This document shows positions 24,201 to 39,200 of a stretch of DNA of 64,000 nucleotides, piece after piece (positions within the stretch are counted from its first letter, which is position 1; every line of letters starts with the position of its first letter). Both the position numbers and the translations under genes were made by a program. The stretch spans positions 19,874,125 to 19,938,124 of the forward strand of contig NC_079900.1 of NCBI RefSeq assembly GCF_024868665.1. The letters are read 5' to 3'. Origin of the DNA: Triplophysa rosa. Lineage: Eukaryota > Chordata > Actinopteri > Cypriniformes > Nemacheilidae. The notes under the pieces were generated by a model, which was not told the DNA's origin, made no database searches, and was given only the letters and a program-made list of their open reading frames with translations.

Positions 24201-27200
24201 CTTGGTGGGATGACCCAAGCCTGGTTGTTGGTCGTGGTTTTCTTCTTCATCATCTGGTTCTGTTGTTCGGAAAGACGCTGCATATCGTTCTGAAGAGAAT
24301 TGAGAGCCGCACTGAGTTTAGATACAGCATTGTTGTAATCACCCAACGGTGCCGTGCCTTTCTCTCCAGGTCCGTCCACTCCGGACTTTTCATTCTGTAC
24401 TAGATTGTCTTGTTGCGCGGAGGGCTTGACGCATCCCTCGTCCTCCACAGAGGGACGCTTGTGTTGTTGCTCTTCCCGCTGCTCCTCATTCTCTAAGCGG
24501 GCCAGTCTCTCGTCCAGTGCCAGTCGGCTAAGATCATCCTCTACAGAGGAGGTCCCAGCCTCCCCTTCCACTCCATCCTCTTGTTCCTTCTTCAGTTGTA
24601 GGAAGGCGCTTTTTCCCAGTCTCTGCCGATGTTTGGCAAAAATGGCTTCTATCCGTTTCTTCTGAGCCTCGATGGCCCTCCTCTTCTCCTCTAGCCTCGC
24701 ACCCAACTCTGACATTTCTGTGCTGAGCGCAGGACTTTTGCTGGGACTCTCCTCTGACTTCTTAGCCCAGGTAGTCATTTGTGTGGCTCCGGGCTCATTA
24801 GGTCGTACCTGCTCCGGAACCAATTTCTTCTTTCGTTCAGCAAAGCTGGTCATCTTCACACCGCTGTCTGGCGTCTCATGCGAACGAGTTACACGAGGTC
24901 CAGCGGCAGGGGTTGCAGGGGTGGAATGGGTTTTGGGTAGGTCTTCAGAGGCATCCGAATCCACGCTTCCATCTCTTAACACAGAGTCGTCGTCTCTAGA
25001 GCCGTCTGAGGTAGGTCTGGAGCGATTTGACTCTGACGGCGCTCCTGAAGATCGATGGTAGAGCATTCCTGAGCGGGGCGGGGCTGAAGAGCTAAGAGGT
25101 GGCGGATCGCCGTTGTGCTGACTGTTTGCTAGATCATCCGATGAATGCAGGAAGAAACCGTCAGGTGCCCCGTCAGGGTGAAGCCGGGGCTCCATTTTCT
25201 CTTCATTGTGGATGATCTGCAATGCCTCTTCGATAGTGGGCAGCTCACCTGTTTCGCTCTCAATGCCGTTCTCCTCGGCCAGCATTGGACGAGTCCGAGT
25301 GGTCCAGGAAGCTCTTTGAGGGCCGTTGGGGCCAGGGGACTTACTTAATAAATGGCTGAGGTCCTCTGGAGGGGTGGAGGGGACATGAGTCATGGATTGA
25401 CCAGTGGGGTTGACATTGTCAAAGCTGGCAGAGCGAGTTATGACAGGGTTACCCATCACAATGTCCACATCACTGTCCAGACCAAAGGGGATACTAAAGG
25501 ACACTGCAGAGGACAGGGGACGACTGGAGGGACAGAAAATAAGATTAATGGTCTCATTAAGTATAAATAAAAGAAAAATGCAAGGTCATTATAGATTAAA
25601 AACTACCATTAACACATTTCTATTAATTATAATAAAAACCATTAAAACATTTCTATTAATTATAATAAAAATCAACTATTAAAACATTTCTATTAATTAT
25701 GATAACAACATTGGCCTAAATATTGTAGGAAAAACAAAAACAGAAATGTTGCCTTTTTAAGTTGAGGAACTATAGTTATTTCCTGGAACAAAAACGTAAA
25801 CGTAAATAATAATACATATTAAACTTAGTTTAGCATAAATTATAGAGAGGTTAAACTTGTATTTAAAAAATAAACAATTACATTATAAAATGACAAAAGC
25901 ACATAACAAAAATTGAAATTAACATGAAAACCGAAAATATAAAATAAAGCTAATTCAAAATATCGGGAAGGATTGATAATGGCAACTTAATAATTAATAA
26001 AAATGTAACTCTTGGAAAAACAAAAATTGAGGGCTCTTACCTGAGCTGGTTCTTAGTCCACGTCCGTCCAGCTGCCTCTACATGAGACATTGAGGTAGAC
26101 TGAGTCAGAGATCCTGATCATACACAAACACACACGTGAATGGATGACACAGACAACATGCAAATACAGACCACATGGTTCTTTCTTTGAATAGACGCAG
26201 CGCATACGACACAAGAGTGGGAGGCACAAACACAAAATGAAAGCTGATGACTCAACGCTCACCTGTTGCTCCGGTCACAGGAGAGGAGATGGGCAGGAAG
26301 GGCTTCTTGAAGATGGAAGGAGAACCACTGAAACAAAGAAGGCACTGATCAGAAATTGAGGGAAATTTCACTGTATTCATTTTGAAACCGGAACACACTG
26401 TGTAAGTTGTGTAAAAGTGTAAGTGTTCTGATTCAAATCGCATATCAAATCTATGCACATGTTTTAATACAACCACTGTATTTGTCTCTGTTGTACCTTT
26501 TACGTGTCCCACTGTTGCCATTATCAATCCTTCCCGATGTTTCTATACGAACCAAATTAGGGAAAAGATGAAGAGTATTCTATTCTATTAAAGCCTGTTT
26601 AAACACATTCTTTAAACCTACAAATAAACACTTACCAGTCAGCTCTGAGTCCTGCAGGGGCTGAACAAACTCCGGCTTTGACACTTCAAACCAATACAAG
26701 AGCTCTGCCAGAAAGCTCAGTATGTTTGTCTGGAAAGAGAAAAAACAGCACTGGAGTTAAAAAATGTTTTTTAAGAACGAGCACTTTTAAATCTGAAGGG
26801 TCAAAGTTCACGTCAACACTGCGAAAATGTCTGTGCTTTAGTGTATGCTGTTGTGGTAATAACACCTTTAGTTCTGGTGGGCTGTAGAGTAAATCCTCCA
26901 ACACTAGAGGGCAGCAGTTCTTCAGACAGCTGTCACAAAACTCCCGAATCAACTGCAAGTTATACAGGCTGTCAGCCGCAGACATGGAGTCCTTCATACA
27001 AACATCTACAAGGAGAGATCAAGTGTCAGTCAATTGCGTATTTAACAATATATTAATCATAATGTAAATGAATACACTTGAGATGTCGTACCCTCTAACC
27101 GCAGCAGTCCAGGACAGTAATGGTGAATAACAGCAGCGAGGGCACATCCATTTGACAGATCCTTGACTTCATTCACCACAGGAAAACAGGGTTTGAGTTT

Positions 27201-30200
27201 AGACTGCATCCTGTCCTTCCTGTACCGGATCTGAACAACACAAAGATTGGGTTTCATTCTAGTGCCTGTGGAAGGGAATATTTTGCACGTTGTGTAAAAG
27301 ATAAATTGACTAAGCCCAGACAAAATGTATTTAAACAGTGGTGGAAAAACAAAAAATGGTGGTTGCAACAAATACCAAAAACAAGTATGGAAAACATGCC
27401 CATATTCAACAACAACAACAAACACTAGATGACAATTCAACAAGCAAAAAACATGGAAACAACCAAAGACTGGAGTCATGGACTGCTTATTCTTCAGAGC
27501 CAACTACAGTATATACAGCTACGGAAATAATCAAGAGACCATTTCAAAAAGATTTTCAGTTTTACTGAATGTACCTTTTCTAGTGTTTAGGTAAAATTGT
27601 CATTTTTATTTCATTCTGTGACCCACTAACAATATTTCAAATAAAAATATTGTTTCTATTTGCAGAAAAGATGCTGTATTTTTTCAGACCTCAAATACTG
27701 CAAAGAAAACAAGTTCACGTTCACTTTTAAGCAATACAACATAATATTTTCAGATGTATTTACATAAAACATTTTTATGTGTAACCTTGATTTTTATCAC
27801 AGTTTTCATGCGTCTTGTCATGCAGTCGGTCTTTCACATTGCTGTTGGATGACTTTGAGGTTGGATTTTGTTGAAATTCAACAGACACTGGACCGAAATG
27901 GACACAATACATCTAGAAATGCTGATTAAATGACAATTTGCAATGCTCTCTTAATTTTTTCCGCAGCTGTAAAACCGCACTAAAACCTTCGCATAAAGTT
28001 GAGATTCATTACAAAAGCACTTCATGGACCATCTGTGAGCATGTCGTCTCATTTTGCACGTTGACAAAAGAAATATCGTACCCCCGAATTTGTCTCAGGT
28101 GGCTAAATGTTGGCAGAAATCTCAAGCCGTCTTAAGAGCGTGAACATAAACACAGCAGCGCGGGCAGTCAGAATGCAGTAGAGTGAGATAAGCCGAAGAA
28201 CAGCAAGGACATTGTTAGCAGGATGTGGGACAGCACAGACTCAAGAGACTTAAAACTTCCACAGTTCAGCGTGATGAACAGACCAGCCAACACCTGATAC
28301 ATCAAAAGAGACCTTTTACACTCGATACCCAGCGTGCACTAGCAGAATGCACATTAACGCCACAAAGACACGCTATATTCCATTAACCACCACAGACTAT
28401 GATTTCCTTCTATTCGAACCTCACATTTCCATATCACGCTATTTTTTTGCTTTATGTTTTTGTAATGCAAATGAATAGCTGATTCTTCCAGTGGCAGAAA
28501 ACAACTAGATGCTGCTGCTTTCTTCTGTACTGTAGAGAAAAGCATTTTTATCCTTTTGATTCGATCTTAGACATTATTAACTCGCCCTCGTGTAATTCAA
28601 ACCTGTATGAGTTTCTTTCTTCTGCATCGAATTGACCGTAAACCGCTGAGACATTTCTCAAAATATCTTCTTAACAGAAAAAAAGAGTCATTATGCAGGT
28701 TTTAAAGGACATACGGGTGAATAAATGATTTTTACTTTCACTTTAACACCGAGCAACTCCACAATCAGCTTACTCGCATGCATGCATACATGTGTCATGA
28801 CAAGTGCATTGCCACCCCATACGAGGTGCGATAGCCCAGGCGGTTGATGGATCAAACCAAAGGTAACTCGTGCAATCAGCAGGAGGCGCAAGAGGACAGC
28901 TTGAGGTGGGTTCAAAGGAGGAAAAGAGGACGGAATGGAAGACGAAAGGGAGACTTACAGGAACAAGTTTCCAGTACCAGCGAGTGGGACACTGTCAGAA
29001 ACAAGTGACAAAACATGAGAAAGAGGAAAAGGAGGAGGGGGAGGGAAAAGAAAGAAGAGGCTGGGACACACTATTTAGGACAGCAAAGTTGATCTAGAGA
29101 GGAGAAATAGGTCTCCCAAAGAAAAGGAATGATATTTTGCACACAAAAAAACGTGTAGCCTGTTTTTTTTATGTCTGTGTGTTTGTCTCTTACCGATGGC
29201 TGAACAGGCTGTGGTTCATTGTTCAGCTGAGATCCATCAGTCTGTGTACCTTCCGACTGCTCTTTCAATTTTTGATTCAGCTGCACACAAAAACAAATAA
29301 CTACAATTTATCCAACAATTAAATAATACAAGTAAAACCTTTTTTGCTGAGAAGGACAGGGTACTTTGTGAAGACGTGATATTTTACATAGTGGTTAGGT
29401 AAGTAAACACGAGTGACGGGTGAACTTTGATCATTTAATAATCATTTATTCATCCGCACGTGTGACTTCCAAAAGCTTTCTATGAGACACAACAGGTTTA
29501 AAACAGTAAAAGTGTGAGTAAATGAAGTCCGTGTTCATTTTTGGGTGTCAATTTACGAGTGCTTTTTGGAACTCGTGTAAGGAACTCTGTGGTTGTGGAG
29601 ATTGTAGACTCACCCTGTTCACCCAGCACAGCAGGGCTCTGTCCCAGCTCGCATCTGTACTGAGCAGCTCGGATCCGCCGCTCGCCGTGACTGCACTCAC
29701 CGTCTCCATGGCACCCACTGCCATTAAAGCATCTATCAACTCCAAGTGGGCACTCTGCACCAATCAGAGGAACACAAACATGGCCGTCAGAGCAAGAGAA
29801 AACCCAGCGGTCATTAGACTCTTAATGTAATAACCGCGTCTGGTGACATTAAGGAGAGCATGGAAAGGCGGCGCCTTTACTAATGAGAGTCTACATAAGA
29901 ATTAAGAACTGTTCTACAATTAAAATTAATATAATATTTACAATGACAAGCAATTTGTATGTACAGGCAGAAGATGAAATCGCTGTGTAACGAGATACAA
30001 AAGCCAATTCAGTTTTTGTAGAATGTACAGTTTCGAGGAACAAGATTTTGGACCAATGAGATTTCACAGTGGGCGGGGCCATCTAGTGTGACATCACAGA
30101 AATGGAAATCAAACAAAATGTTGCTCATCGACTATAATGGCCGTGACTGGTTGAGACAAAAACTCGCATTTACTGCTTTTGCTTTATCGCAAGTAAGATG

Positions 30201-33200
30201 GAGTATCACAGTAAATAACTTAGTGAAATAATGCAAATTGATTTATGTACACATGTATTCTGTTTTTCTGCATAATGCAACCGTGAATAATTGTGCAATC
30301 GATTCTGGATCAATAGTCAATACTGACAGACTTCCTGTAGTTTTTGTTCTTTTAAGTGCTACAGCAAGATTGCCTCTCTCTCTCTCTCTCTAATATATTG
30401 CAGTATGACTCATGTGTGATAGACTCCAGATCCAGTGCGGAACTCAAGCTGTTACAAACCCCCAGCATTACACAACTGTAATGTACAGTCTGTGTCTGGT
30501 CACATCACATCCACAATGTGAAAGTGCACAGAAAAGTGCACTAAGTACCAAGTGCATACTTCATGTGGTGACAAGCGGTTGCTTATAAAGCCCATGTGGC
30601 ACTTCAATGAAGAGCACTTGGTCAAAATGACTGTTTTGGTTTTGAATTCATATAAACACAGTGAGTTTTGTATTGAGTACATTTAAACACGTAGAACAAA
30701 AAGTGTAATAGTGCAATAGTGCTGCTAATTATTATCAATATTAACTTTAATAACATATTTTGCATGAAATGTGTTTATTTGATTTGATTTTATTATCTGG
30801 GCAAGTAGACATTTTGGCACCATAGAAAGCGATCAGAGTCTGATCACAACAACATCATCCCCGATACAGTAAGAAAAGCTTTGGACACAGATGATTTGTG
30901 CTCTCTCATGTTCACGGGCCATTACAGAGGCCGCTCACACCCGAACCCATTAAAAACAGCCCAACCACATTATCAGCTCAGTCAGCAAGAAGCTCATCTG
31001 TAGTCATAAGAGGGTAAAGCCATTAACTTTCCCTTCATCTCAACCACGGCCCGTTTGCTACCTGCTGCCCAAACCACTGACACTTCTTCTGTGGTCAACA
31101 GAAAGTGACGCTCTCTCGAGTGCACAGAGCCACAGTGGGCATATGAGGCGTTAAGACTAGATGAACCCAGTGTTTGAGTGTTACTGTAGGATTGTGGATA
31201 TTGAAATATCGTTCAGGTTATCTCAAGAATCAGCAGTTAATCATTTATTGTTGTTAAATTCAAGTTAAATTCTAACGATCCCACTCGAGTTGAAATATCA
31301 CAATATTGCAAATGTGCACATCGCAATGGTTTCTAATAACAGAATGATTTAATAAATGTAATAAGTTATGTATAGTCAAAGTTAGAGACTGGTGTAGATA
31401 GCAGAGAGACTGGAGTGCAAGAGTTAATGCCATATCATTTTTAGTGTTCAAATCAGTGTTGGGTGTAACTAGTTACTAAGTAATTAGTTACTGTAATTTA
31501 ATTACTTTTCCCTTGAAAAAGTAAAGTAAGGGATTACTCTTATTTTTTCTGTAATTTAATTAGTTACGTTTGATGTAATTAAACTAAATACTTTGTGTAA
31601 TATATGTGTGTGCAATAGTGGAATTGACATCAAAATTCAAAGTCTAACTTTAAAATCTGTGCTTTAATGTATAATTCTCACATTTGTAATACTTTGGTCA
31701 GTTAATAAGAGTACTTTATGTAGTTTAATATTATTTATTTAAATGAATTAAAAGAGCCCTTTCATGTCTATCCTTGAATCACTTAACTAATCAAGGTTGA
31801 TGTAGGATATAGAAAGTAATCAGTAATAAGTAACTAAATACATTTTGGAGAGAGTAATTTGTACAGTAATCTAATTACACTATTGAATATGTAATTAGTA
31901 ACTAGTAATTAATTACTTTTTGAGAGTAACTTACCCAACACTGGTTCAAATATAGTTTAGTATAGACGGTTTCAAAGAAACCACATAAACAAACGTTACT
32001 GTGCATGCGCACGTTTGTGGATGGAACTTAACCTCCGATACACATCCGCAAACAATCGAGTGCCTGTAGATTATTTATTATAACAAGCAAAAGAAACCGA
32101 GAAGAACCGTTACTTGGCTAAACTTGCCTCTCCAATATTTTGCATTTAGACTGCGATGCCAAGTTCAACCGCTAGATGTCAATCTACTACACAGTTTCTT
32201 TAAACTTGACAAAACTACAGGACCCATACAACAAATTGTTTATTGAATAAAATGAACATACAACAAAATTCAGCAAATCGTTTATTTAATACAATCATTA
32301 TACAATAAAATACTCCACAAGTCAGACGGATAAACAAGGCGCGTGTGTCCGATGAAACTGCCTCAAAGTATTTTAACTTATACAATACAAGAATGCTTTA
32401 TTAGTTTGTATCACACAATTGATCAAGTTATCGCAAATCTCATTGCTCTTCAATGTTGTGTTTATTTTGCTGCCCTAATAACATGTAAATAAATAAAACC
32501 GAACACACTGACTCAACGAAAAATAAAATAAAAAAGATTATTTCAAAATTGAATAAATACTGGGACCGTTGACTGTTAAAATACTTTACATTCAAAATCG
32601 AGGGGGTGAATTTATTTACAGTAAAGGCAGGAGTGGTTTACAGGACATTTTGCAAGGACAAAACTAAAAGACTTCCTCTTGGTTTATGACTTAAACAAAC
32701 ACTGCCAAAGCCAATCATTCACTATCAGCTGGAGCTAGGCCAAACACTTTCTCGGGACATTTTCTTCGGGACAAAAATCAATCGAGTATGTTGCCTTTCA
32801 CGTGTCCGCCTTGACTGCCTTCTCTTGGCGGCATTGGCCACGCTCGGCCTGCTATAATCATTAACTCTCTCTCGAACAGTCAAACAGGTCAGAGGAAAAC
32901 ATTCCCCACCTCTCGAACTCGAATCCTTCCCTTAACACGCAATACATGCAGCGAATGTCCCTTGCAGCGCTCTCCGAGCATGAACTGAAATGCTGACCTC
33001 CGCAAAGCATTGTGGGAGGAGTCGCTCTGTCAGAGAGCGTTTATACTCTGGCCTCCGACGGCTCGCTCAGCCAGGGGGCCGGTGTGTGAGGATAAGCCAC
33101 AGTGGGTGGTATCCGAGCGCAGGTTTAAGAACAAATGCTCTGGATTACAGTGAAAATAGACAATAATGAAACTTGCGTTCAACCGTGATACGTTTTTTAT

Positions 33201-36200
33201 GTAATGCACAAATGTGCAACAGGATGCGAGAGAACGTGACAAACATTGCGAGACAGATATCACAATGAACTTTGAGCTTTCAATGGACTATTCAGATCTG
33301 CTCCCGACAGAAAGAAGAAAGATAAGAGAACTAGTTGAAGTGTGCTAGGGGAGCGAGAGCAAGCCACGACAAAAGAGAAGAATTAACGTGAGAGGAAGGG
33401 GGAGGGACGGGGGGCTTGGATTTCCCGTCCCGCCGCTCCAGGACTGGCTAATCCAAATCACAAGTTCCCCTAATGAGGGGGGATCGAAGAGCTACACTGG
33501 AACGCAGAGCACCACCAGCTTGCCAAATCCCCATAACAACCAGCTACGACCCACAATGCACCTCAGCCTCAGCTTAGAGCTGTCAGTGAGGTGACAGCGA
33601 GGCTGGAAATCCTGAGGTAACACAAAAGAGCAGTCGAAGACTCGTTAGGCCTGAAAAACTGCAGTCGCTATGAACCCAAACAAACACGCGACAGCCTCAG
33701 AAAGAAAAATCCACATGCAGGAGCAAAACACAAACCAAGTTCACTGGGGTTATTGTAAATGTGGGGGGAAATGAATGTTAGTTTAAAGCCCAGTGTGAGA
33801 TAAAAGATGCAGAGGCAAATATGCGGTGATTTGTCAGGGGCCTGAACTTCATGTACTTCATCCTTTCTCCGTGTAAATATACAATACACTACACCAGCAG
33901 TAACTGACGTTGCAATGTTAATACACTTACTATATTTGGTAGGGATGTAACAATATTATCGATATTGTGTTATCGCAATAGCAAAATTGTCTCAATATTA
34001 TCGTGGTCACATGACGTTAGGAAACGATAGGTCTGCTGGGCCTAACATAGAGAATGTTAGAAAAAAGAATAGATGTTACCTTTGGCAAGGTCCATCTGGT
34101 GCAATTATTTTATTTTATAAAAGGGATTTTTAGGTCATTTGACCCATCTCATACTATAACTCACACCTCTAAGCAACAGTTATGATTAGAGGATAAAGAA
34201 AAGAGGACGCTTATGGCACGTTTCCAAGTCATCATTTGCCACGCAAAATATAGCAACAAAAACCGTACCGTGGTCTTTATAACGAGGTATTATTGTACAG
34301 TGAGATTTTGATATTGTTACATTCCTATATTTTTGTTCAAGAAATTGTGTAGAATGTCCAAGCTACTTTTTACAAATCTCAACATTGTGTTCATTTGTTA
34401 CATTGTATTGGGCATGTGAGCTTCAAACGAAGTGAGCAAAAGCATATTGAGAAATTCTTTCAACAAATGAGTCCGAATATAACAAAACAATAACATTCAC
34501 TCAGCCGTGTCCGAAAATGATGTCCATCTTTGGAAAATGTCTCTGCTCTTATTAAATATCTTATTAAATATGTAGAAAAAATGACGTAGAAACTATTATG
34601 TAGTTAGTATATAGTGATATACTGGGAATATTTAGAATTGTATACGAGGTGGGAAAAACAATAGTGTTTGGTTTTTCCCCACTCCTTTTCAGACAGATTT
34701 ATCACATCCAGAATAAAAGCTTGCGTTTACATAATATATGTCTGTGCATATTAATGTTGTGTTTATAAACACACACAAAAATATATCTTAGAAAAATCGA
34801 AAATATACACAATCTATCAACACATGTTTATATATACCTTAAATTATATATAAATATTATAAACATGTATGTGTATGGGTTTAGGAATACAAAATAAATA
34901 TGCACAGTACACAGACATATATTATGTAAACACAAACTTTTATTCTAGATGCGATTTTTCGACTAACACCCCTAATTGTAAATATTGTTTAAGATAAAGA
35001 TACTGTTTTCTTTCATGTGTCTTTTTCATTTCTACTTCATTTTCTTTGTCCAAAATAAAAGACTAATGATAAAACTGAAGGTCAGCTTTAGGAAGAATTT
35101 AAGGAGGCTTGACAAAAATATGACAATACAGAACTTACCAAGTCAGGACTTGGGAGAATGACTACACAATTTTACCACAAGATCACCTATGAATTACCTA
35201 TGAATCTTTGTATATTTGAATAAAACCCATCTAATTTGTTTTGTCCAGTTTTTACCATACATACCTTAATCTAACCTCGAATTTAAAGTGTATCAACGGT
35301 ACAAATATGCCCCCTAGACATCACTTTTGGCCACTACTGTGTCCAGCTCATAGATTAGAAACATATAACTGAATGACAAAGGTTTGAGCTCTTTGACCCA
35401 ACTGAGAGTTAGCACGTCTGGTTTCAGCGTGGCATACGTCTCAATCGGTGTTAATATTCATCTGGATGGTGACGCTGAGTCTGGACCACAGATTAACACT
35501 AATCTTCACAGATCCTCTAGCTCCACATCCATTAGACATGCAGAGAGCAGCACAACCGACCGGGAAGGTCAGACTCAGAGCACTGTGTCTCCAGATGTTA
35601 CTGCATTCAGGAAAGATTAGGTCTTGCTCGTAACCTGAATGCTACCTTTACAGAAAATACTGCGTAGTACCATAGTACAGTGATGATGATGTCATTGAAC
35701 TGTATCCTACTGTACTGAATGCTTAACAACCGCATACACCATAGTATCCAAAGTACTTCTATTGTATATTTACATCAATTTTAATTTGATCCAAAAGGAA
35801 TGTGCATTCAGTCTATACATTTTCATATCAGTGTGCGATCGAACCCATGACCTTTTTGTTGCTACTGCAGTGCTAATCAGTTGAAAACGGTAATACTTTG
35901 TCCTTAATACTGCATACATGTAGCATGTTCAAAGCATCCAGCTTTAGTTCGCCATTCCCTGTATATAAATGATGCTGATGTTGTGCTTTGATGCAAAGTC
36001 ATCAGCCCCAAAGCTGTTTACTGGCCACGCCTGATGTTGTTGTGCCTCCATCCTCCTAATTCTACAACATGACCCACTTTCCTCATACTGTTGCAGCATC
36101 CAGCCAGCAGCCACCCCCGCAGCCGGGCCTGGGAGCCACACACAGTCAGACAACACTAGACGCGCCCAGAGCTCCTCAGCACAGCCAGCTACAGACAGAG

Positions 36201-39200
36201 GCAGCCGAGCCCAGAACACACACCCGCCTCCACTGAAGCAGCACGCTACAGCAAACATCCTCAGAGGATGTGCCAAAACACTCGAAACGTCTCTGTTTGA
36301 GAGCCAAGGCAGAGACAAAAACAGAGGAATTAAATCGGGTATACAGGGGTGGGACTAAGTAAAAATTGGGTCACTGCAGAGAATGGCAGTAAATGAAATG
36401 GTATGGCAGGCAAGGCTCTTATTTTTGGATTACTTTGATTATAAAGTCTATAGTAAAAATAAGAATAAAAAAATATAAAAAATAAACTATAGTACACTTG
36501 AATAAACACTAGCATGATTATTATTTCAAATAACCAAAACTACTTAAAGCTGCAATACGTAAGGTTTTTGGTCAAAAATAAACTAAAATAAGTTATTATG
36601 CAAATATTTATATAACAAACAGCGTTCAACCCTGTCTCCCTACCCCGATTAATAACTATAAGCTTATAATAAAGATTTATAGGTTTTGAGCTGTTGCCTT
36701 AGACTGTGTCTACACCAGACGTGGCGCGATGTTAAAAAATTATAATTTTACATTTTGTCCACACTGGATGCGGCGAGGCGCGACAATCCCATTAGGGATT
36801 AGCGTCCGGTGTAGACATGGCGTTATGCTGGGTTCACACCAAATGCGAACAATCGAGTTCCACGCTCTTTATTACTAGCGGGAAAAGTTCATTAATTTCG
36901 CATGAGTGATGCGATATGACAGATATTTTCAACCTTCGCTTAATTCGCGTTTGGTGTGAACCCAGTGTTAGATTTTGCAGGAAACGTCAGTTTGATGTCA
37001 TTTGACTTGACATGTAAACATATTATGTATGTAAAGTAACCTGCAGTTTTATGATTTAAATTCAGATGGCGATAAAGAGGCAATAAGATGCAGTCTCAAT
37101 AGAGTACCGCAGAGATGACGTATTTTTGTATGCAGCGATTTAGCACTTCTGGTTCAATCACCCCAAAGTCAACGTTTTTTTTTATGGGGTTCTGGTTAAA
37201 ATGCCCAAAATATGGTGTGTGGATAAAAAAACCTCTAAATATTTTCACGTTTTATTCTATGACATAAAACACACCAGTTATAACCCAATCGTGATTTTTA
37301 AAGCTTTATCGTGTTTTAAAAACAGTGGTTGCTAACAAGTTTCTAAAAGCGACTAGGCCCTACACCATTTGGCAGGGAGATTAAACATCATCATGCTGAA
37401 AAAATGAGGGCTACACGATTAATCGCGATTCCCACTAAATCAAGGTTAAATCGAGCTGTCTAGTGCGATTATGAAGAGGCTGAAATTATGTTTCATTTCA
37501 TTTCATTATTTATTTCTAAAGCACATTTAAAAACAATCAGGGTTGGCCAAAGTGCTGTACAGATCAGGAAGCTCAAATAAAAAAGAAAATCCTTAATCTA
37601 TAAAATAACATAAATGAAAGAAGATAAGTAAGTAAATAATACAATACAATAATTACGATACAATACAATAATTAGACTAATACATTAAAGACCCACATTA
37701 AGAAAATGAGTTTTCAGTTTCGATTTTAAAAGAGGAGAGTGATGACACCAATCGGATCGATATCAGGAGGCTGTACTATTGCGAAAGCGCGGTCCCCACG
37801 ATGTTTTAACCTCGATCTATCAACAGAAGGCACTCTAAGATTACCGGATCTAAGTGCCCTGGACGGATTATGACAACGTATAAGGTCAGATAAATAAGGT
37901 GGAGCTAGACCATGTAGTGCTTTAAAAACAAAAACTAAAATTTTGAACTCTATTCTCTGTTTGACTGGTAGCCAATGCAGAGAAGTTAAAATAGGGGAAA
38001 TGCGCTCAAATTTGCGACTATCAGTCAGCAACCTGACTGCAGCATTTTGAACCATTTGAAGGCGTCCAATCAATGAATGGTTTGCCCCATAATAGAGTGA
38101 GTTGCAGTAGTCGAGGCATGAAGTAATAAATGCATGGATGACAGTTTCAAAGTTCTTTCGAGAGAGAAAAGGTTTAACTTTAACAAGACGCCGTAGATGA
38201 TAAAAACATGACTTAACAACAAAATTGATCTGTTTATTGAACTTGAGACCTGATTCAAAGAACACACCTAGATTTTTCGCAAATGGGGAGACATAAGAGC
38301 TCAGTTCGCCAAGGTTGAGATCACCCAAATCATAAAAATCACTTGGACCAAAGTGATGTTTCATGCGCTGTTTGTCCGTAAAGCACGGCTCTGTGTTCAG
38401 TAGCAAATGCTGCTCAATCTGAAAGCAGTCGCTTATACGCTTATAACATGCATTTGAAAAAGCAACACCCGTAAAACATCATCACTAAAAATATACTTTA
38501 TTATCACGAAAATACCTGAGGTTGCTTGAAGAACAGCGATAGAAGATGCCCATAGGCATTTCCTAGAACTACGTGTGTTGTGGTACTACTTCTGTGGCGT
38601 ATATTTGGAGTTTCTGCAAGATAGCGCCCTCTGGCTTTCAGATGCAGCAGCATTTTACCGTACTTCACTGACAAACTGTGCATAAGAAATCGCAGCCAAA
38701 CGCCAAATCGTATGTTTGTTTGTTTGTTTTTTCGATTAATCGTGCAGCCCTAATAGAAATCTCACAAATAACAGAAAAATCTCAAAAAACGTGGATGGAT
38801 ATTCACAGAGTAATTACTTACCAGAGAACACAAAAGTTGTCTCACTAGCCTTCCAGACAACAAACACAGTTACAGTTATAATCAACAAAGCAAGCGAGAG
38901 ACATGTTGAAGGACACAAAATACGCACAAATGACTGATAGCATGAGACATACTAAAAACAGAAAATACAGAATGAACATCAAGAATGTTTACAAGAGCAA
39001 TCTGACATGACCTCATACACAACACGAGGTCATGCAAACCCCTTAAAGGTCAAAATTTTTCTGTGTTTAAATGTTATAATCGGGTCCCCGGTGCATCTAG
39101 CAACCCAGAAAACATGAAAAACAAGATCCCAGTAACTTTGTTTTGGTATGCTTTTCTCTGCAAGCATGTGAGAAATCGAGCCGTTCAGATTTCGCACCTG

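Noticed and set aside
23948..25348. Several plus-strand frames over 24-25.3 kb
   Set aside because: They are antisense shadows of camsap3 exon 11, which has clear domain matches on the minus strand.
35944..36318. 124-codon minus-strand frame
   Set aside because: Contains no family signature and no consistent exon borders; Cys/Trp-rich composition looks random.
38070..38267. Second frame inside the LINE fragment
   Set aside because: Overlaps the reverse-transcriptase frame in another phase and lacks motifs.
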